From NCBI GenBank assembly GCA_963736455.1, contig CAVTON010000001.1, forward strand, positions 372,001 to 436,000: a stretch of 64,000 nucleotides of DNA. The letters are read 5' to 3'. A model generated the notes under the pieces. That model did not search any database. It saw only the letters and a list, made by a program, of their open reading frames with translations, and was not told where the DNA came from. The position numbers were made by a program, and so were the translations under genes. Of this stretch, positions 41,901 to 50,629 are shown in pieces (position 1 is the first letter of the stretch; the number at the start of each line of letters is the position of its first letter). Origin of the DNA: DAHUXD01 sp963736455. Lineage in GTDB: Bacteria; Acidobacteriota; Thermoanaerobaculia; UBA5066; Gp7-AA6.

Positions 41901-43193
41901 ATGCCGCGAATCGGCGAGCTTCTCGTTGCGGACGGCGTCGTCTCCGAACTCGCCGTACAGAGCGCTCTCGGATTCCAGCGGCACACGGGCGAGCCCTTCC
42001 GCCTCGGGACGATCCTTCTCGACCGGGACCTCCTTCCGGAGGAGAACCTCCTGCGAGCCCTCGCGGTCATTCACCGCTGCGATTACGTGACCTGGTCCGA
42101 CATCCTGAAGGCGCCTCCCCAGGTCGTCCGGCTTCTTCCGGAACGGGCGGCGGTTCGCCTCGCCGCGATTCCCTACGCCCTCGAGGGGCGCGGCGTCCGC
42201 GTCGCATTCAAGAACCCCTCGAATCTCGCGGCGGTCGACGAGGTTTCCGCGGTCACCAATCGTCCAGTGGTCCCGGCCGTCATCTCCGAGGTCCGCCTTC
42301 TCCAGGCGTTCAACCTCTTCTACGGCCGCCCCATCCCGATCGAGTTTCGGGGCGTGCTCGGCAAGCTCGAACGCAACGAAGAGAGGCGGCTCTACCGCAC
42401 GCGAGCCACGCAGCCGGCGCCGCGGCGCGGGCGATTCGTCAACGCCAGCCCCGTTCCCGGGCGCCCGATCGCCATCGCGAAGACGCCGGTTGCCGCCGCG
42501 GACGCGGACGCTTCCCACCCGGTCAGCTATGCCGCTCCATTCATTGCCGCCGAGCAGCCGGGCGAGCTCGCGGACGCGACGGACCTGCTCCCCGAATTCA
42601 CGCCTCCTCATCCCCTCACGCCCGACGAGCTGGCCGATCGCATGTGGAGGCCGGACGAGGACTCCGACGACTCGCAGGTCCAGTCGATGTGGGAAGCCCG
42701 CGCCGCCGAGCCCTCGCGCGCGCCCGAACCCCCGAGGACTCCGGCGCGCGATCGGCTCGCCGAGTCCACGCTCGAAACGGTCTGCGGCCGGCTGCCGCGG
42801 GCGTTCCTGCTCACGTCGAGCCAGGACGGCGTTTTCGGCTGGACGGCGCGCGGCGGCGGCCTGACGCGCGACCAGATCTCCGCCGTGCGGATCCCCTGGG
42901 GCGAGCCGTCCATCTTCGCGTTCATCAAGCTTTCGGGATCGCCGCACAGGGGGCCGCTGTCGCGGATCCTGATTCCGCCGAAGCTCGCCGCCCTGCTCGG
43001 CGACAAGGCCGCCGCGTGCTGCGCCGTCTTCCCGGTCCGCATCAAGGATCGCGTCGTCGCGTTCCTGTACGCGGATCGCCTCGGCGCTCCGCTCTCCGAG
43101 GAGGATTACCGAGGCCTCGAGATCGCTGCGAGCGCGCTCGGCAGCTCGCTCGCGCGGCTGCTCCTCGAGCTGCGGCGGGCGCTTCCCGCTTAG
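41901..43193 (+). CDS. MshEN-domain protein with conserved C-terminal module (paralogue 2)
   Basis: A 430-residue paralogue of the 40263 gene. The first c-di-GMP motif (RIGELLVADGVVSELAVQSA, ending in Gln) is intact. The second (RLGTILLDRDLLPEENLLRA) ends without the conserved Gln. Residues 60-150 follow the MshEN fold (LPERAAVRLAAIPYALEGRGVRVAFKNPSN). A variable linker leads to the shared C-terminal module (QDGVFGWTARGGG, VRIPWGEPSIFAFIKL, VFPVRIKDRVVAFLYAD). Its stop shares one base with the start of the protease gene (TAGTG), so the two are translated together. Confidence 0.8.
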   Translation: MPRIGELLVADGVVSELAVQSALGFQRHTGEPFRLGTILLDRDLLPEENLLRALAVIHRCDYVTWSDILKAPPQVVRLLPERAAVRLAAIPYALEGRGVRVAFKNPSNLAAVDEVSAVTNRPVVPAVISEVRLLQAFNLFYGRPIPIEFRGVLGKLERNEERRLYRTRATQPAPRRGRFVNASPVPGRPIAIAKTPVAAADADASHPVSYAAPFIAAEQPGELADATDLLPEFTPPHPLTPDELADRMWRPDEDSDDSQVQSMWEARAAEPSRAPEPPRTPARDRLAESTLETVCGRLPRAFLLTSSQDGVFGWTARGGGLTRDQISAVRIPWGEPSIFAFIKLSGSPHRGPLSRILIPPKLAALLGDKAAACCAVFPVRIKDRVVAFLYADRLGAPLSEEDYRGLEIAASALGSSLARLLLELRRALPA

Positions 43194-44098
43194 TGGACGG
43201 CCCGGCGCCCCATCCCTTCGCGGAGACGATGCCTCCGCCGCGCGGCTGGCGCCGCATGCTCGAGCACCCGCTCTTCCACCTCGGGCTTCTGCTCGCCACC
43301 TTCGTCACGACGACCCTCGCGGGCGGCGTCTTCGCGCCGGGAGGCGGGCCTCTTCTTCGCGGCCGGTTCACGGACGGTCTTCCCTTTTCGGTGCCCCTGC
43401 TCGTCATCCTCGGCGTGCACGAGCTCGGGCACTACGCGATGTGCCGCCGGTACGGGCTCGCGGCGACGCTCCCCTATTTCATCCCTTCGCCCTTCCTGAA
43501 CATCATCGGCACTTTCGGCGCGGTGATCCGCATCAAGGAGCCGATCCGCCGCAAGAAGCAGCTTCTCGACGTCGGGGCCGCGGGGCCTCTCGCCGGCTTC
43601 TTCACCGCGATCCCGTTTCTTCTCTACGGCGTCGCCCATCCCCTGCCGAACGCGGGCCCGGTCCAGCCCGGCGAGGTTCTCTTCGGATACCCGCTGATCG
43701 TCCGCTGGGCGCAGCACTGGACGGGCGTCGGGCCGTACACGAGCGCCACGGTCCATGAGCATCCCGCCTTCATGGCGGCGTGGTTCGGGCTGCTCGTGAC
43801 GTGCCTCAACCTGCTGCCGATCGGCCAGCTCGACGGCGGACACGTTCTGCGCGCCGCCCTCGGCCGACGTCAGCCGATCGTCTCGGCGATTGCGCTCGGG
43901 CTGTGCGTCCTCGCCGGGGTGACGCGCTCGTCGGTCTGGCTCGTCCTTCCGCTCCTCGTCGCGCTGCTCATGGGCATACGCCACCCCCCGGTCGAAGACG
44001 ACGACGCCCCGCTCGACTTCGGGCGGACGCTCGTCGCCCTGCTGTGCGTGGCGGTGTTTCTCGTCAGCTTCTCGCTCACGCCGATCCGGATCGTCTAG
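43193..44098 (+). CDS. site-2 protease family intramembrane metalloprotease (M50)
   Basis: A 301-residue polytopic protein. Zinc site GVHELGHYAMCRRYG (HExxH), then LPYFIPSPFLNIIGTFGAVIRIKEP, the GAAGPLAGF loop and the third-ligand motif NLLPIGQLDGGHVLRA. This layout is close to the EGY-like/cyanobacterial S2P group. About seven hydrophobic segments. GTG 43193 touches the upstream stop (TAGTG); an in-frame ATG at 43229 is an alternative. Its coupling to an MshEN protein suggests regulated proteolysis, but the substrate is unknown. Confidence 0.88.
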   Translation: MDGPAPHPFAETMPPPRGWRRMLEHPLFHLGLLLATFVTTTLAGGVFAPGGGPLLRGRFTDGLPFSVPLLVILGVHELGHYAMCRRYGLAATLPYFIPSPFLNIIGTFGAVIRIKEPIRRKKQLLDVGAAGPLAGFFTAIPFLLYGVAHPLPNAGPVQPGEVLFGYPLIVRWAQHWTGVGPYTSATVHEHPAFMAAWFGLLVTCLNLLPIGQLDGGHVLRAALGRRQPIVSAIALGLCVLAGVTRSSVWLVLPLLVALLMGIRHPPVEDDDAPLDFGRTLVALLCVAVFLVSFSLTPIRIV

Positions 44099-44553
44099 AC
44101 GGACTGCTCGCGCTTCGACAGGTCCACGAGAAAGGTCGCGGGGCCGTCGTTGACGAGCTCGACCTCCATCGAGGCGCCGAAGACTCCGGTCGCGACCGTC
44201 AGGCCCGCGCCGCGCAAAGCAGCGACGAACCGCTCGTAGAGCGGCTCCGCCTCGGGGCCGCGCAGCGCGCGCTCGAAGCCCGGACGCCGCCCGCGCGACA
44301 GATCCGCCGCGAGAGTGAACTGAGACACCGCCAGGACCGCGCCCCCGACGTCGGCGAGCGCGAGGTTCATCTTCCCGGCCTCGTCCTCGAAGACGCGGAG
44401 ACCGGCGATCTTGCGCGCGAGCTCGTCGGCGATGGCCGGCTCGTCGCCCGCCTCCGCGCCCACGAGCACGAGGAATCCGCGTTCGATCTCGCCGACGGTC
44501 CGGCCGCCGACGCGCACCGCCGCCCGGGAGACCCTCTGCACGACGGCCTTCAG
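44095..44553 (-). CDS. dtd: D-aminoacyl-tRNA deacylase (CTG start)
   Basis: Removes D-amino acids from mischarged tRNA. With CTG 44553 the 152-residue protein begins LKAVVQRVSRAAVRVGG, matching the usual 'MKAVIQRVSRASV'. The active-site segments AVSQFTLAAD and the Gly-cisPro region NDGPATFLVDL are present. The CTG forms a CTGA overlap with the murJ stop. The next in-frame candidate (GTG four codons later) would remove the conserved first strand. The stop overlaps that of the convergent protease gene at a palindromic CTAG. Confidence 0.92.
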   Translation of the reverse strand: MKAVVQRVSRAAVRVGGRTVGEIERGFLVLVGAEAGDEPAIADELARKIAGLRVFEDEAGKMNLALADVGGAVLAVSQFTLAADLSRGRRPGFERALRGPEAEPLYERFVAALRGAGLTVATGVFGASMEVELVNDGPATFLVDLSKREQSV

Positions 44554-46139
44554 GCGCGGTCCTTCGTGCGCCGCCGCGACGCGAGCCTTCGCAGCTCCGC
44601 CGGCTCCGGCGCGCCGAGCCAGTGCGCCGCCAGCCAGTAGCAGGCGGTCGCCGCGCCGATCACCGCGGCGAGAATCCCCGCGCCCTTCCAGCCGGCGTAC
44701 AGCCCCGCCGGAACCACGCGCCCCGCGGCCCAGAGAAACGCCCCCATCGCGGCGGAGGCCGCGAGGATCCGCCAGAGCGAGCCCGCAATGGCGCGCCCCC
44801 GCAGCCTGCCCTCCCGACGCCGCAGGGCCGTCAGCAGGATCCCGATGTTGACCGCCGCCGCCGCCGACGCGGCCGCACCGATGCCCGGCAGACCATACGG
44901 CCTGGTCAGGAGCGCGCACAGGAGGATGAAGACCGCCGCGTCCGCGAAGGCCGCCGCCACCGGCAGCGTCGTGTTCTTGAGTGCATAGAACGCCGGCACG
45001 ACGACGCGAATCCCCGCAAAGAAGAAGAGTCCGAGCGCCAGCGTCGCGAGCACGCCGGCGGTGGCCTCGGTGTCGGCGGCGCCGAAGCGGCCGCCCTGGA
45101 AGAGGACCCTCACGATCGGCGCCTTGAGCACGATGAGACCGACGCTCGCCGGGACGGTCACGAAGGCGATCAGCCGCAGCGCAAACGCGAGATGATCCTT
45201 GAAGGGGCCGCGATCCTCGGCGAGCGCCTGCCGGCTGAGCGTCGGCAGAATCGCCGTCGCAATCGAGACCGCGAACCCTCCGAGGACGAGCTCCTTCAGC
45301 CGGTTCGCATAATAGAGGTGCGAGACGCTGGAGTCGCCGAGGCTCGCGGCGAAGCGCGTGGAGACGACGGTATTGACGCTGTTGATGCCGTAGGCGAGCA
45401 GGCGGGGCGACATGAGCAGGAGCACGGAGCGCACGGCCGGATCGCTCCACCCGAGGGCCGGCCGGCCGACGGCCTTCAGGCGCCGAAGCTGCGGGATCTG
45501 AATGGCGACCTGCAGAAATCCCCCGACCAGCACGCCCGCGGCCAGGCCGTAGGTCGGCTCCGCGAGTCGGGGCGAGACGAAGACGGCGGCGAGGATGATG
45601 GCGACGTTCAGAAAGATCGGCGCCGCCGCCGACACCGCGAAGCGGTGGTGGGCGTTCAGGAGCGCCTGGCAAAGCGCCGCGAGCGAGACGAGCAGGATGT
45701 ACGGAAAGATCCAGCGGTTCAGCAGGACGGTCAGCTCGAACTTGTGAGGCTCGGCGCGATACGGCGCCGCGAGCAGTCCGACGAGCCACGGCGAGGCGAG
45801 GATTCCGAGCGCCGTGATCCCTGTCAGGAGGAGCGCGAAGGTTCCGACGACGCGTCCGACGAACGCCCGGGCCTCCTCGGCGCTCCGATCGTGCGCGACC
45901 CCCGTGTACACCGGGATTACCGCCGAAGACATCGCCCCCTCGCCGATGATCTCCCGCAGCATGTTGGGGATCCGCCACGCCACGAAGAACGCATCCGTGC
46001 GGAGTCCCGCCCCGAGCGTCACGGCGATGACCTTGTCGCGCAGGTACCCCGTGATCCGGGAGACCAGCGTCAGCGGCGTGATCGTCGAGGCCGAGCGGAC
46101 CAGCCGCCCTCGGACGTCGTCGAATTCGTTGGAAGGCAT
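44550..46139 (-). CDS. murJ: lipid II flippase MurJ
   Basis: A 529-residue MOP-superfamily membrane protein moving lipid II to the periplasmic side. Typical features: STITPLTLVSRITGYLRDKVIAVTLGAG, TDAFFVAWRIPNMLREIIGEGAMSSAVIPVY, YANRLKELVLGGFAVSIATAILPTLSR and VVPAFYALKNTTLPV; 13-14 hydrophobic segments. The C-terminus is basic. Followed by dtd with a four-base overlap. Confidence 0.95.
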   Translation of the reverse strand: MPSNEFDDVRGRLVRSASTITPLTLVSRITGYLRDKVIAVTLGAGLRTDAFFVAWRIPNMLREIIGEGAMSSAVIPVYTGVAHDRSAEEARAFVGRVVGTFALLLTGITALGILASPWLVGLLAAPYRAEPHKFELTVLLNRWIFPYILLVSLAALCQALLNAHHRFAVSAAAPIFLNVAIILAAVFVSPRLAEPTYGLAAGVLVGGFLQVAIQIPQLRRLKAVGRPALGWSDPAVRSVLLLMSPRLLAYGINSVNTVVSTRFAASLGDSSVSHLYYANRLKELVLGGFAVSIATAILPTLSRQALAEDRGPFKDHLAFALRLIAFVTVPASVGLIVLKAPIVRVLFQGGRFGAADTEATAGVLATLALGLFFFAGIRVVVPAFYALKNTTLPVAAAFADAAVFILLCALLTRPYGLPGIGAAASAAAAVNIGILLTALRRREGRLRGRAIAGSLWRILAASAAMGAFLWAAGRVVPAGLYAGWKGAGILAAVIGAATACYWLAAHWLGAPEPAELRRLASRRRTKDRA

Positions 46140-46152
46140 AGAGCCTGGAGGG

Positions 46153-46158
46153 ATTCTA
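46153..46158 (-). promoter_or_regulatory. candidate -10 box of murJ (TAGAAT)
   Basis: TAGAAT on the minus strand, 13 bases before the murJ ATG, in the 147-bp divergent gap with ssb. The rest of the gap shows no other clear element except the ssb ribosome-binding site. Confidence 0.4.
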
Positions 46159-46286
46159 GACTGCCGCCCTCCCGATCCGGCCGTTCGCGCCGCGGCGCGA
46201 GGACCCCGGAAACGACCCGGGCCCGGACATCATCTGTCCCCGGGAAAGTGGAATATCGTGTCAGCACCTGAAAGGAGGGCGAACAC

Positions 46287-46715
46287 ATGGCCAGCGTCAA
46301 CAAAGTGATCCTGATCGGAAACCTCGGTAAGGACCCGGAGATCCGGACGACTCCCCAGGGCACGACACTCGCGCGCTTCTCGCTCGCGACCACGACCGCA
46401 TGGAAGGATGCCTCGGGCGCCAAGCAGGAGCGCACCGAGTGGCACGACATCGTCGCCTGGGAGAAGCTCGCGCAGATCTGCGGCGAATATCTTCAGAAGG
46501 GCAAGCAGGTCTACGTCGAGGGCAGCCTCCAGACCCGCAGTTGGGAAGACCAGAACGGGCAGAAGCGATACAAGACCGAGATCAAGGCCTCCAACGTGGT
46601 CATGCTCGGCCGCCGCGAAGACGGTGCCCGGTCCGCCGGTCCGGCCCGGGAAGTCGCCGAGACGCCCGAGCCGGCCACCGCCGGCGCCGGCTACGACGAC
46701 GACGTGCCGTTCTAG
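46287..46715 (+). CDS. ssb: single-stranded DNA-binding protein
   Basis: A 142-residue SSB. The OB-fold covers 1-110 (MASVNKVILIGNLGKDPEIRTTPQG...TEWHDIVAWEKLAQICGEYLQKGKQVYVEGSL...KTEIKASNVVML). A short linker and the acidic protein-docking tip DDDVPF end the protein. A near-perfect AAAGGAGG precedes the ATG, unlike the leaderless-looking genes nearby. Confidence 0.97.
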   Translation: MASVNKVILIGNLGKDPEIRTTPQGTTLARFSLATTTAWKDASGAKQERTEWHDIVAWEKLAQICGEYLQKGKQVYVEGSLQTRSWEDQNGQKRYKTEIKASNVVMLGRREDGARSAGPAREVAETPEPATAGAGYDDDVPF

Positions 46716-46719
46716 CCGG

Positions 46720-47013
46720 ATGCCGGCCTACGTGGTCATCGAGGTCGACGTCCGGGATGCCAACCGGTACGAGGACTACAAGAAGCTCGCGCCATCGGCG
46801 ATTGCCGCATACGGCGGTCGCTACCTCGCTCGGGGAGGCCGCACCGAGGCGCTCGAGGGCGACGCCGGCCCCGGAAGGCTGGTGATTCTCGAGTTTCCGT
46901 CGCTCGACCGGGCGCGCCGATGGTGGGAGTCGGAGGAATACGCGGCGGCCAAGGCGATGCGTCAGTCCTGCTCGACGGCGCGGATGATCGCGATCGAAGG
47001 CCTGCCGGTCTAG
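46720..47013 (+). CDS. DUF1330 family protein
   Basis: A 97-residue dimeric ferredoxin-like fold protein starting MPAYVVIEVDVRDANRYEDYKKLAPSAIAAYGGRYLARGG, with LVILEFPSLDRARRWWESEEYAAAKAMRQ, the standard DUF1330 sequence. Four bases after the ssb stop, so probably co-transcribed. Function unknown; related folds include monooxygenase-like ABM domains. Confidence 0.92.
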   Translation: MPAYVVIEVDVRDANRYEDYKKLAPSAIAAYGGRYLARGGRTEALEGDAGPGRLVILEFPSLDRARRWWESEEYAAAKAMRQSCSTARMIAIEGLPV

Positions 47014-47025
47014 TCGAACGGACGG

Positions 47026-48027
47026 CTACGCCGGAGGGATCGCCCGCAACTCCTCGCGGAGCGCGGCGATCGACTCCGTCGGCGGACCCGCGGCTTCGCG
47101 GAGGCTTTCCACGTGGCGGTCGTACGCGTCGAGGCGGATGGAAGCCTCGGCACGGCGAGGAGCCGGGACGGCCCGCTCGACCGCTTCGACGCAGGCGGGA
47201 TAGTCCGCGATCCGCCGGCAGACGAGGAGAAGGTCGCAGCCCGCGACGGCGGCGCGGACGCACCGTTCCGGCAAATCGCCGAACTCCGCAAGGGCGCCCA
47301 TCTCGAGGTCATCCGAGAACGCCGCGCCCGTGAAGCGCAGCTCGGTTCGCAACGATCCCGTCGCGACGCGCTCGGACAGAGACGCCGGCATCCCATCGCC
47401 GTCGGCCGCATGCGACACCATGACGGCGCGCGCCCGCTCCATGAGCCTTTGGAACGGCTCGAGGTCGAGCGCCTCCTCCTGCGGATCGGCGGGCAGCGAC
47501 GGAAGCCGCTCGTGCGTGTCGACCCGCGCGCGGCCGAGACCCGGGAAGTGCTTCAGGCACCCCCCCACCCCCCGGGAATGGAGACCGTCGAGAAAGTCTC
47601 CTGCCGCCCGAACGATCGCCGCGGGATCCGCCGAAGCGCACCGCTCCCCCAGCACGAGGGCTCCGGCGCCCGGCATCCCTCGATCCACGACGGGAGCCAG
47701 GTCCACGTCGAAACCGAGTGCCGTCAGCATCGCCCCCGCCGTCTCACCCGCCCGGCGCGCGGCCCGTCTTCTCGCCGCCAGCGCGAACGAGGGCGAGGGA
47801 CCGACGAGATCGCGCAGGCGATCGACCGGACCGCCCTCCTGGTCGAGATAGAGGCGCGCAACGCCGAGGCCGCGCAGGTCCGCGACGAGGCGGCCGAGGC
47901 GGTCCAGAGACTCCAGGTTGCGCGCGAAGAGAATCACGCCGCGCGGCGGAAACGCCGTCAGGATCTCGCGCTCGGCCGGCTCGAGCGCCGGGCCGGCGAG
48001 GCCGACGCCGAAGAGGCGCGCGGTCAC
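47026..48027 (-). CDS. nagZ: beta-N-acetylhexosaminidase (GH3, NagZ-like)
   Basis: Removes GlcNAc from murein fragments in recycling. The 333-residue protein has LYLDQEGGPVDRLRD, the GH3 motif LKHFPGLGRARVDTHERLP (Lys159-His160; DTH 170-172) and the nucleophile region FSDDLEMGAL (Asp near 239-240). GTG 48027 overlaps the mutS stop (GTGA). No signal peptide, fitting a cytoplasmic NagZ. With ldcA in the same window it indicates murein recycling. Confidence 0.92.
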   Translation of the reverse strand: MTARLFGVGLAGPALEPAEREILTAFPPRGVILFARNLESLDRLGRLVADLRGLGVARLYLDQEGGPVDRLRDLVGPSPSFALAARRRAARRAGETAGAMLTALGFDVDLAPVVDRGMPGAGALVLGERCASADPAAIVRAAGDFLDGLHSRGVGGCLKHFPGLGRARVDTHERLPSLPADPQEEALDLEPFQRLMERARAVMVSHAADGDGMPASLSERVATGSLRTELRFTGAAFSDDLEMGALAEFGDLPERCVRAAVAGCDLLLVCRRIADYPACVEAVERAVPAPRRAEASIRLDAYDRHVESLREAAGPPTESIAALREELRAIPPA

Positions 48028-50579
48028 CGGCCCTTCAGGCGCTCCTGCAGCGCGGCCAGGAGCGAAAGCCCGGCGATCGGCGTCAACTGGTTCACGTCCA
48101 CGGATCGCAGTTTCTCGAGCGCCAGCTCCTCCTCCGCCGAGAAGAGCAGGAACTGGCCGGTCCCCGCGCTCTGCCCGCCGGTCCGGGCGATCACCGGCGC
48201 GCCCTGGACGTCGAGCTCCTGCTTTTCGAGATTGGCGAGGACTTCGCGCGCCCGGCCGATGACCTCCGCCGGCAGCCCGGCGAGCTCGGCGACGTGGATG
48301 CCATAGCTTCGATCGGCGGCGCCGGGAACGACCTTGCGCAGGAACACGACCCGGCCGCCGATCTCCTTGACCGCCATCGTCGTGTTCACGACCGCGGGGC
48401 GCACGAGGGCGATCTCGGTCAGCTCGTGGTAGTGCGTCGCGAAGAGGACGAACCCGGCGCGTTCCGGCGCGTCGTGCAGGTGCTCGAGCAGGGCCCAGGC
48501 GATCGAGAGACCGTCGAAGGTGGACGTGCCGCGCCCCACCTCGTCGAGGATCACGAGGCTGCGCGGCGTGGCCTCCCGCAGGATGGCCGCCGACTCGAGC
48601 ATCTCGACCATGAACGTGGACTCTCCCCGCGAGAGATGATCGGCGGCGCCGACGCGGGTGAAGATCCGGTCCACCAGCGACAGCTCCGCCTCTTCGGCCG
48701 GCACGAACGAACCGGCCTGAGCGAGCAGCGCGATCGTGGCCACCTGCCGCAGGTACGTGGACTTGCCGCCCATGTTGGGGCCGGTCACGAGCTGGATCCG
48801 CCGCTCCGGCGAGAGATCGGTGTCGTTCGGAATGAAAGACTCCTCGCGGCGGACGCTCTCGACGATCGGGTGGCGGCCTCCGACGATCCGGAGACGCGCC
48901 GTCGGCGAGAGCCGGGGACGGACCCAGCGGCCGCGCCGCGCGACATCGGCGAGGCTCGCGTGGAGATCGAGCTCCCCCATCGCGGCGGCCGTCCGGGTCA
49001 CCCGGTCGCCGGCACGGGAGAGCTCGGCGAGCAGGTCCGCATAGATGCGCCCTTCGATCTCCCCGATTCGATCTTCGGCGCCGAGGATTCTGTCCTCGAG
49101 CTCCTTGAGCGCGGGCGTGACGTAGCGCTCGGCGTTGGCGAGCGACTGGCGGCGAATCCAGTCGGACGGAACCTTCTCGCGATGGGCATTGCCGACCTCG
49201 AGCGAATAACCGAACACCCGGTTGAACCGGACCTTGACCGATGCGATCCCAGAGCGCTTGCGCTCCTCCGCCTCGATCGAGAGCAACGCCCCCTGGGCAT
49301 CGCGCCTCAGCGCCCGAAGCTGGTCGAGCTCGGCGTCGGCGCCGTCGCGAATCGCGCCGCCCGAGGACGCGAGGATCGGAGGCTCGGGAGACAGCGTCGC
49401 CTCGATGCGGGAAACGCAGTCTGCCACGCCGGGAACCGACTCGCGCAGGAAGCGCAGCCGTGCGGCCTGAAACGATGCGGCCGCCTCGAGCACCGAAGGC
49501 ACCGCCGCGAGACCCGAGCCCAGGGCCGCGACCTCGCGGGGCCCCGCCGAACCGACGGCGATGCGCGCGAAGCGCCGCTCCAGGTCTCCGACGGCCTCCA
49601 GCGCCTGCTGAAGCCGTTCGGCCGCCGACGGCTGGTCCCTCAACTCCTCGACCGCGTCCCACCGCGCGGCGAGCTCGATGGGGTCGAGGGACGGATGCGA
49701 AAGAGCCTCCCGGAGAGCTCTGGCGCCGAGAGGCGTCCGCGTCCGGTCCACGAGCGCGAGCAGGCTCGCCTCCCGTCCGCCGTCCGAGGACTCGAAGAGC
49801 TCGAGGGTCGCGATCGCCGCGGCATCGAGGCCCATCCGCGAATCGAAGGCGAGGGCGCCGGGCTTGCCGATGTGCTCCAGGCCGCCCGGGCGCATCTCGT
49901 GCGCATACGCGAGCGCCGCGCCGGCGGCCGCGGACGCGGCGCCCGCGCCGATCTCGAGCGCCTGACCGCGCTCGCGGGCCGCGTTCCACCACGACTCGGA
50001 CCGACTCGTCACGGCCGACTCGAAGGCCACGGGGCCGCCGCCCTCCGGAAGGAGGACCTCCCGAGGCCGGAACAGAGCCAGCGCATCCGCGACCCGGCCC
50101 GGCTTCACCGTCCCGGCGAGAAAGCGCCCCGTCGAGATGTCCAGGAAGGCGACTCCCCATTCGGATTCCCCAGGGAGAAGGGCGGCGAGGTACGACGGGG
50201 CCCCGGGAGCCAGCGACTCGGGGTCGAGCACGGTCCCGGGTGTGACGACGCGGGTGATGTCGCGGCGGACCAGGCCCTTCGCCCCCCGGGCGTCCTCCAC
50301 CTGGTCGCAGATGGCGACCTTCCGGCCCGCCGCGACCAGCCGCGCGACGTGATGGTCCACGCTCTGGTGAGGCACGCCGCACATCGGCGCCTCGATGTCT
50401 GAATCGCGGTGGCGGCGGGTCAGCGCGATTCCGAGCAGAGGCGCCGCGTCGCGCGCATCGTCGAAGAACATCTCGTAGAAGTCGCCCAGCCGATAAAGGA
50501 GGATCGCGTCGGGCACCCGGTTCTTCATCTCGAAGTACTGGCGCAGCATGGGGGTCACGCGCCCGGGCGTCGCACTCAC
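48024..50579 (-). CDS. mutS: DNA mismatch repair protein MutS
   Basis: An 851-residue mismatch sensor. The N-terminal mismatch-binding FYE (34-36) in LYRLGDFYEMFFDDA, the connector and lever domains, and the ATPase with GPNMGGKST (about 600) are present, together with DEVGRGTSTFDGLSIAWALLEHL and ATHYHELTEI. The C-terminus is short. GTG start at 50579. nagZ overlaps its end. MutL is not in the window. Confidence 0.97.
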   Translation of the reverse strand: MSATPGRVTPMLRQYFEMKNRVPDAILLYRLGDFYEMFFDDARDAAPLLGIALTRRHRDSDIEAPMCGVPHQSVDHHVARLVAAGRKVAICDQVEDARGAKGLVRRDITRVVTPGTVLDPESLAPGAPSYLAALLPGESEWGVAFLDISTGRFLAGTVKPGRVADALALFRPREVLLPEGGGPVAFESAVTSRSESWWNAARERGQALEIGAGAASAAAGAALAYAHEMRPGGLEHIGKPGALAFDSRMGLDAAAIATLELFESSDGGREASLLALVDRTRTPLGARALREALSHPSLDPIELAARWDAVEELRDQPSAAERLQQALEAVGDLERRFARIAVGSAGPREVAALGSGLAAVPSVLEAAASFQAARLRFLRESVPGVADCVSRIEATLSPEPPILASSGGAIRDGADAELDQLRALRRDAQGALLSIEAEERKRSGIASVKVRFNRVFGYSLEVGNAHREKVPSDWIRRQSLANAERYVTPALKELEDRILGAEDRIGEIEGRIYADLLAELSRAGDRVTRTAAAMGELDLHASLADVARRGRWVRPRLSPTARLRIVGGRHPIVESVRREESFIPNDTDLSPERRIQLVTGPNMGGKSTYLRQVATIALLAQAGSFVPAEEAELSLVDRIFTRVGAADHLSRGESTFMVEMLESAAILREATPRSLVILDEVGRGTSTFDGLSIAWALLEHLHDAPERAGFVLFATHYHELTEIALVRPAVVNTTMAVKEIGGRVVFLRKVVPGAADRSYGIHVAELAGLPAEVIGRAREVLANLEKQELDVQGAPVIARTGGQSAGTGQFLLFSAEEELALEKLRSVDVNQLTPIAGLSLLAALQERLKGR

Positions 50580-50585
50580 GGTGCT

Positions 50586-50591
50586 AGCATA
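50586..50591 (-). promoter_or_regulatory. candidate -10 box of mutS (TATGCT)
   Basis: TATGCT on the minus strand six bases before the mutS GTG, in the 50-bp divergent gap with tsaB. No -35 recognisable. Confidence 0.35.
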
Positions 50592-50629
50592 CTGTCACGG
50601 GCGCGCACTTCGCCGCGTCCGATGCTGAG

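Noticed and set aside
47026..50382. 1118-residue frame that could look like a NagZ fusion
   Set aside because: Only the last 333 residues are NagZ; the rest is mutS read in a wrong frame. The GTGA overlap marks the true start.
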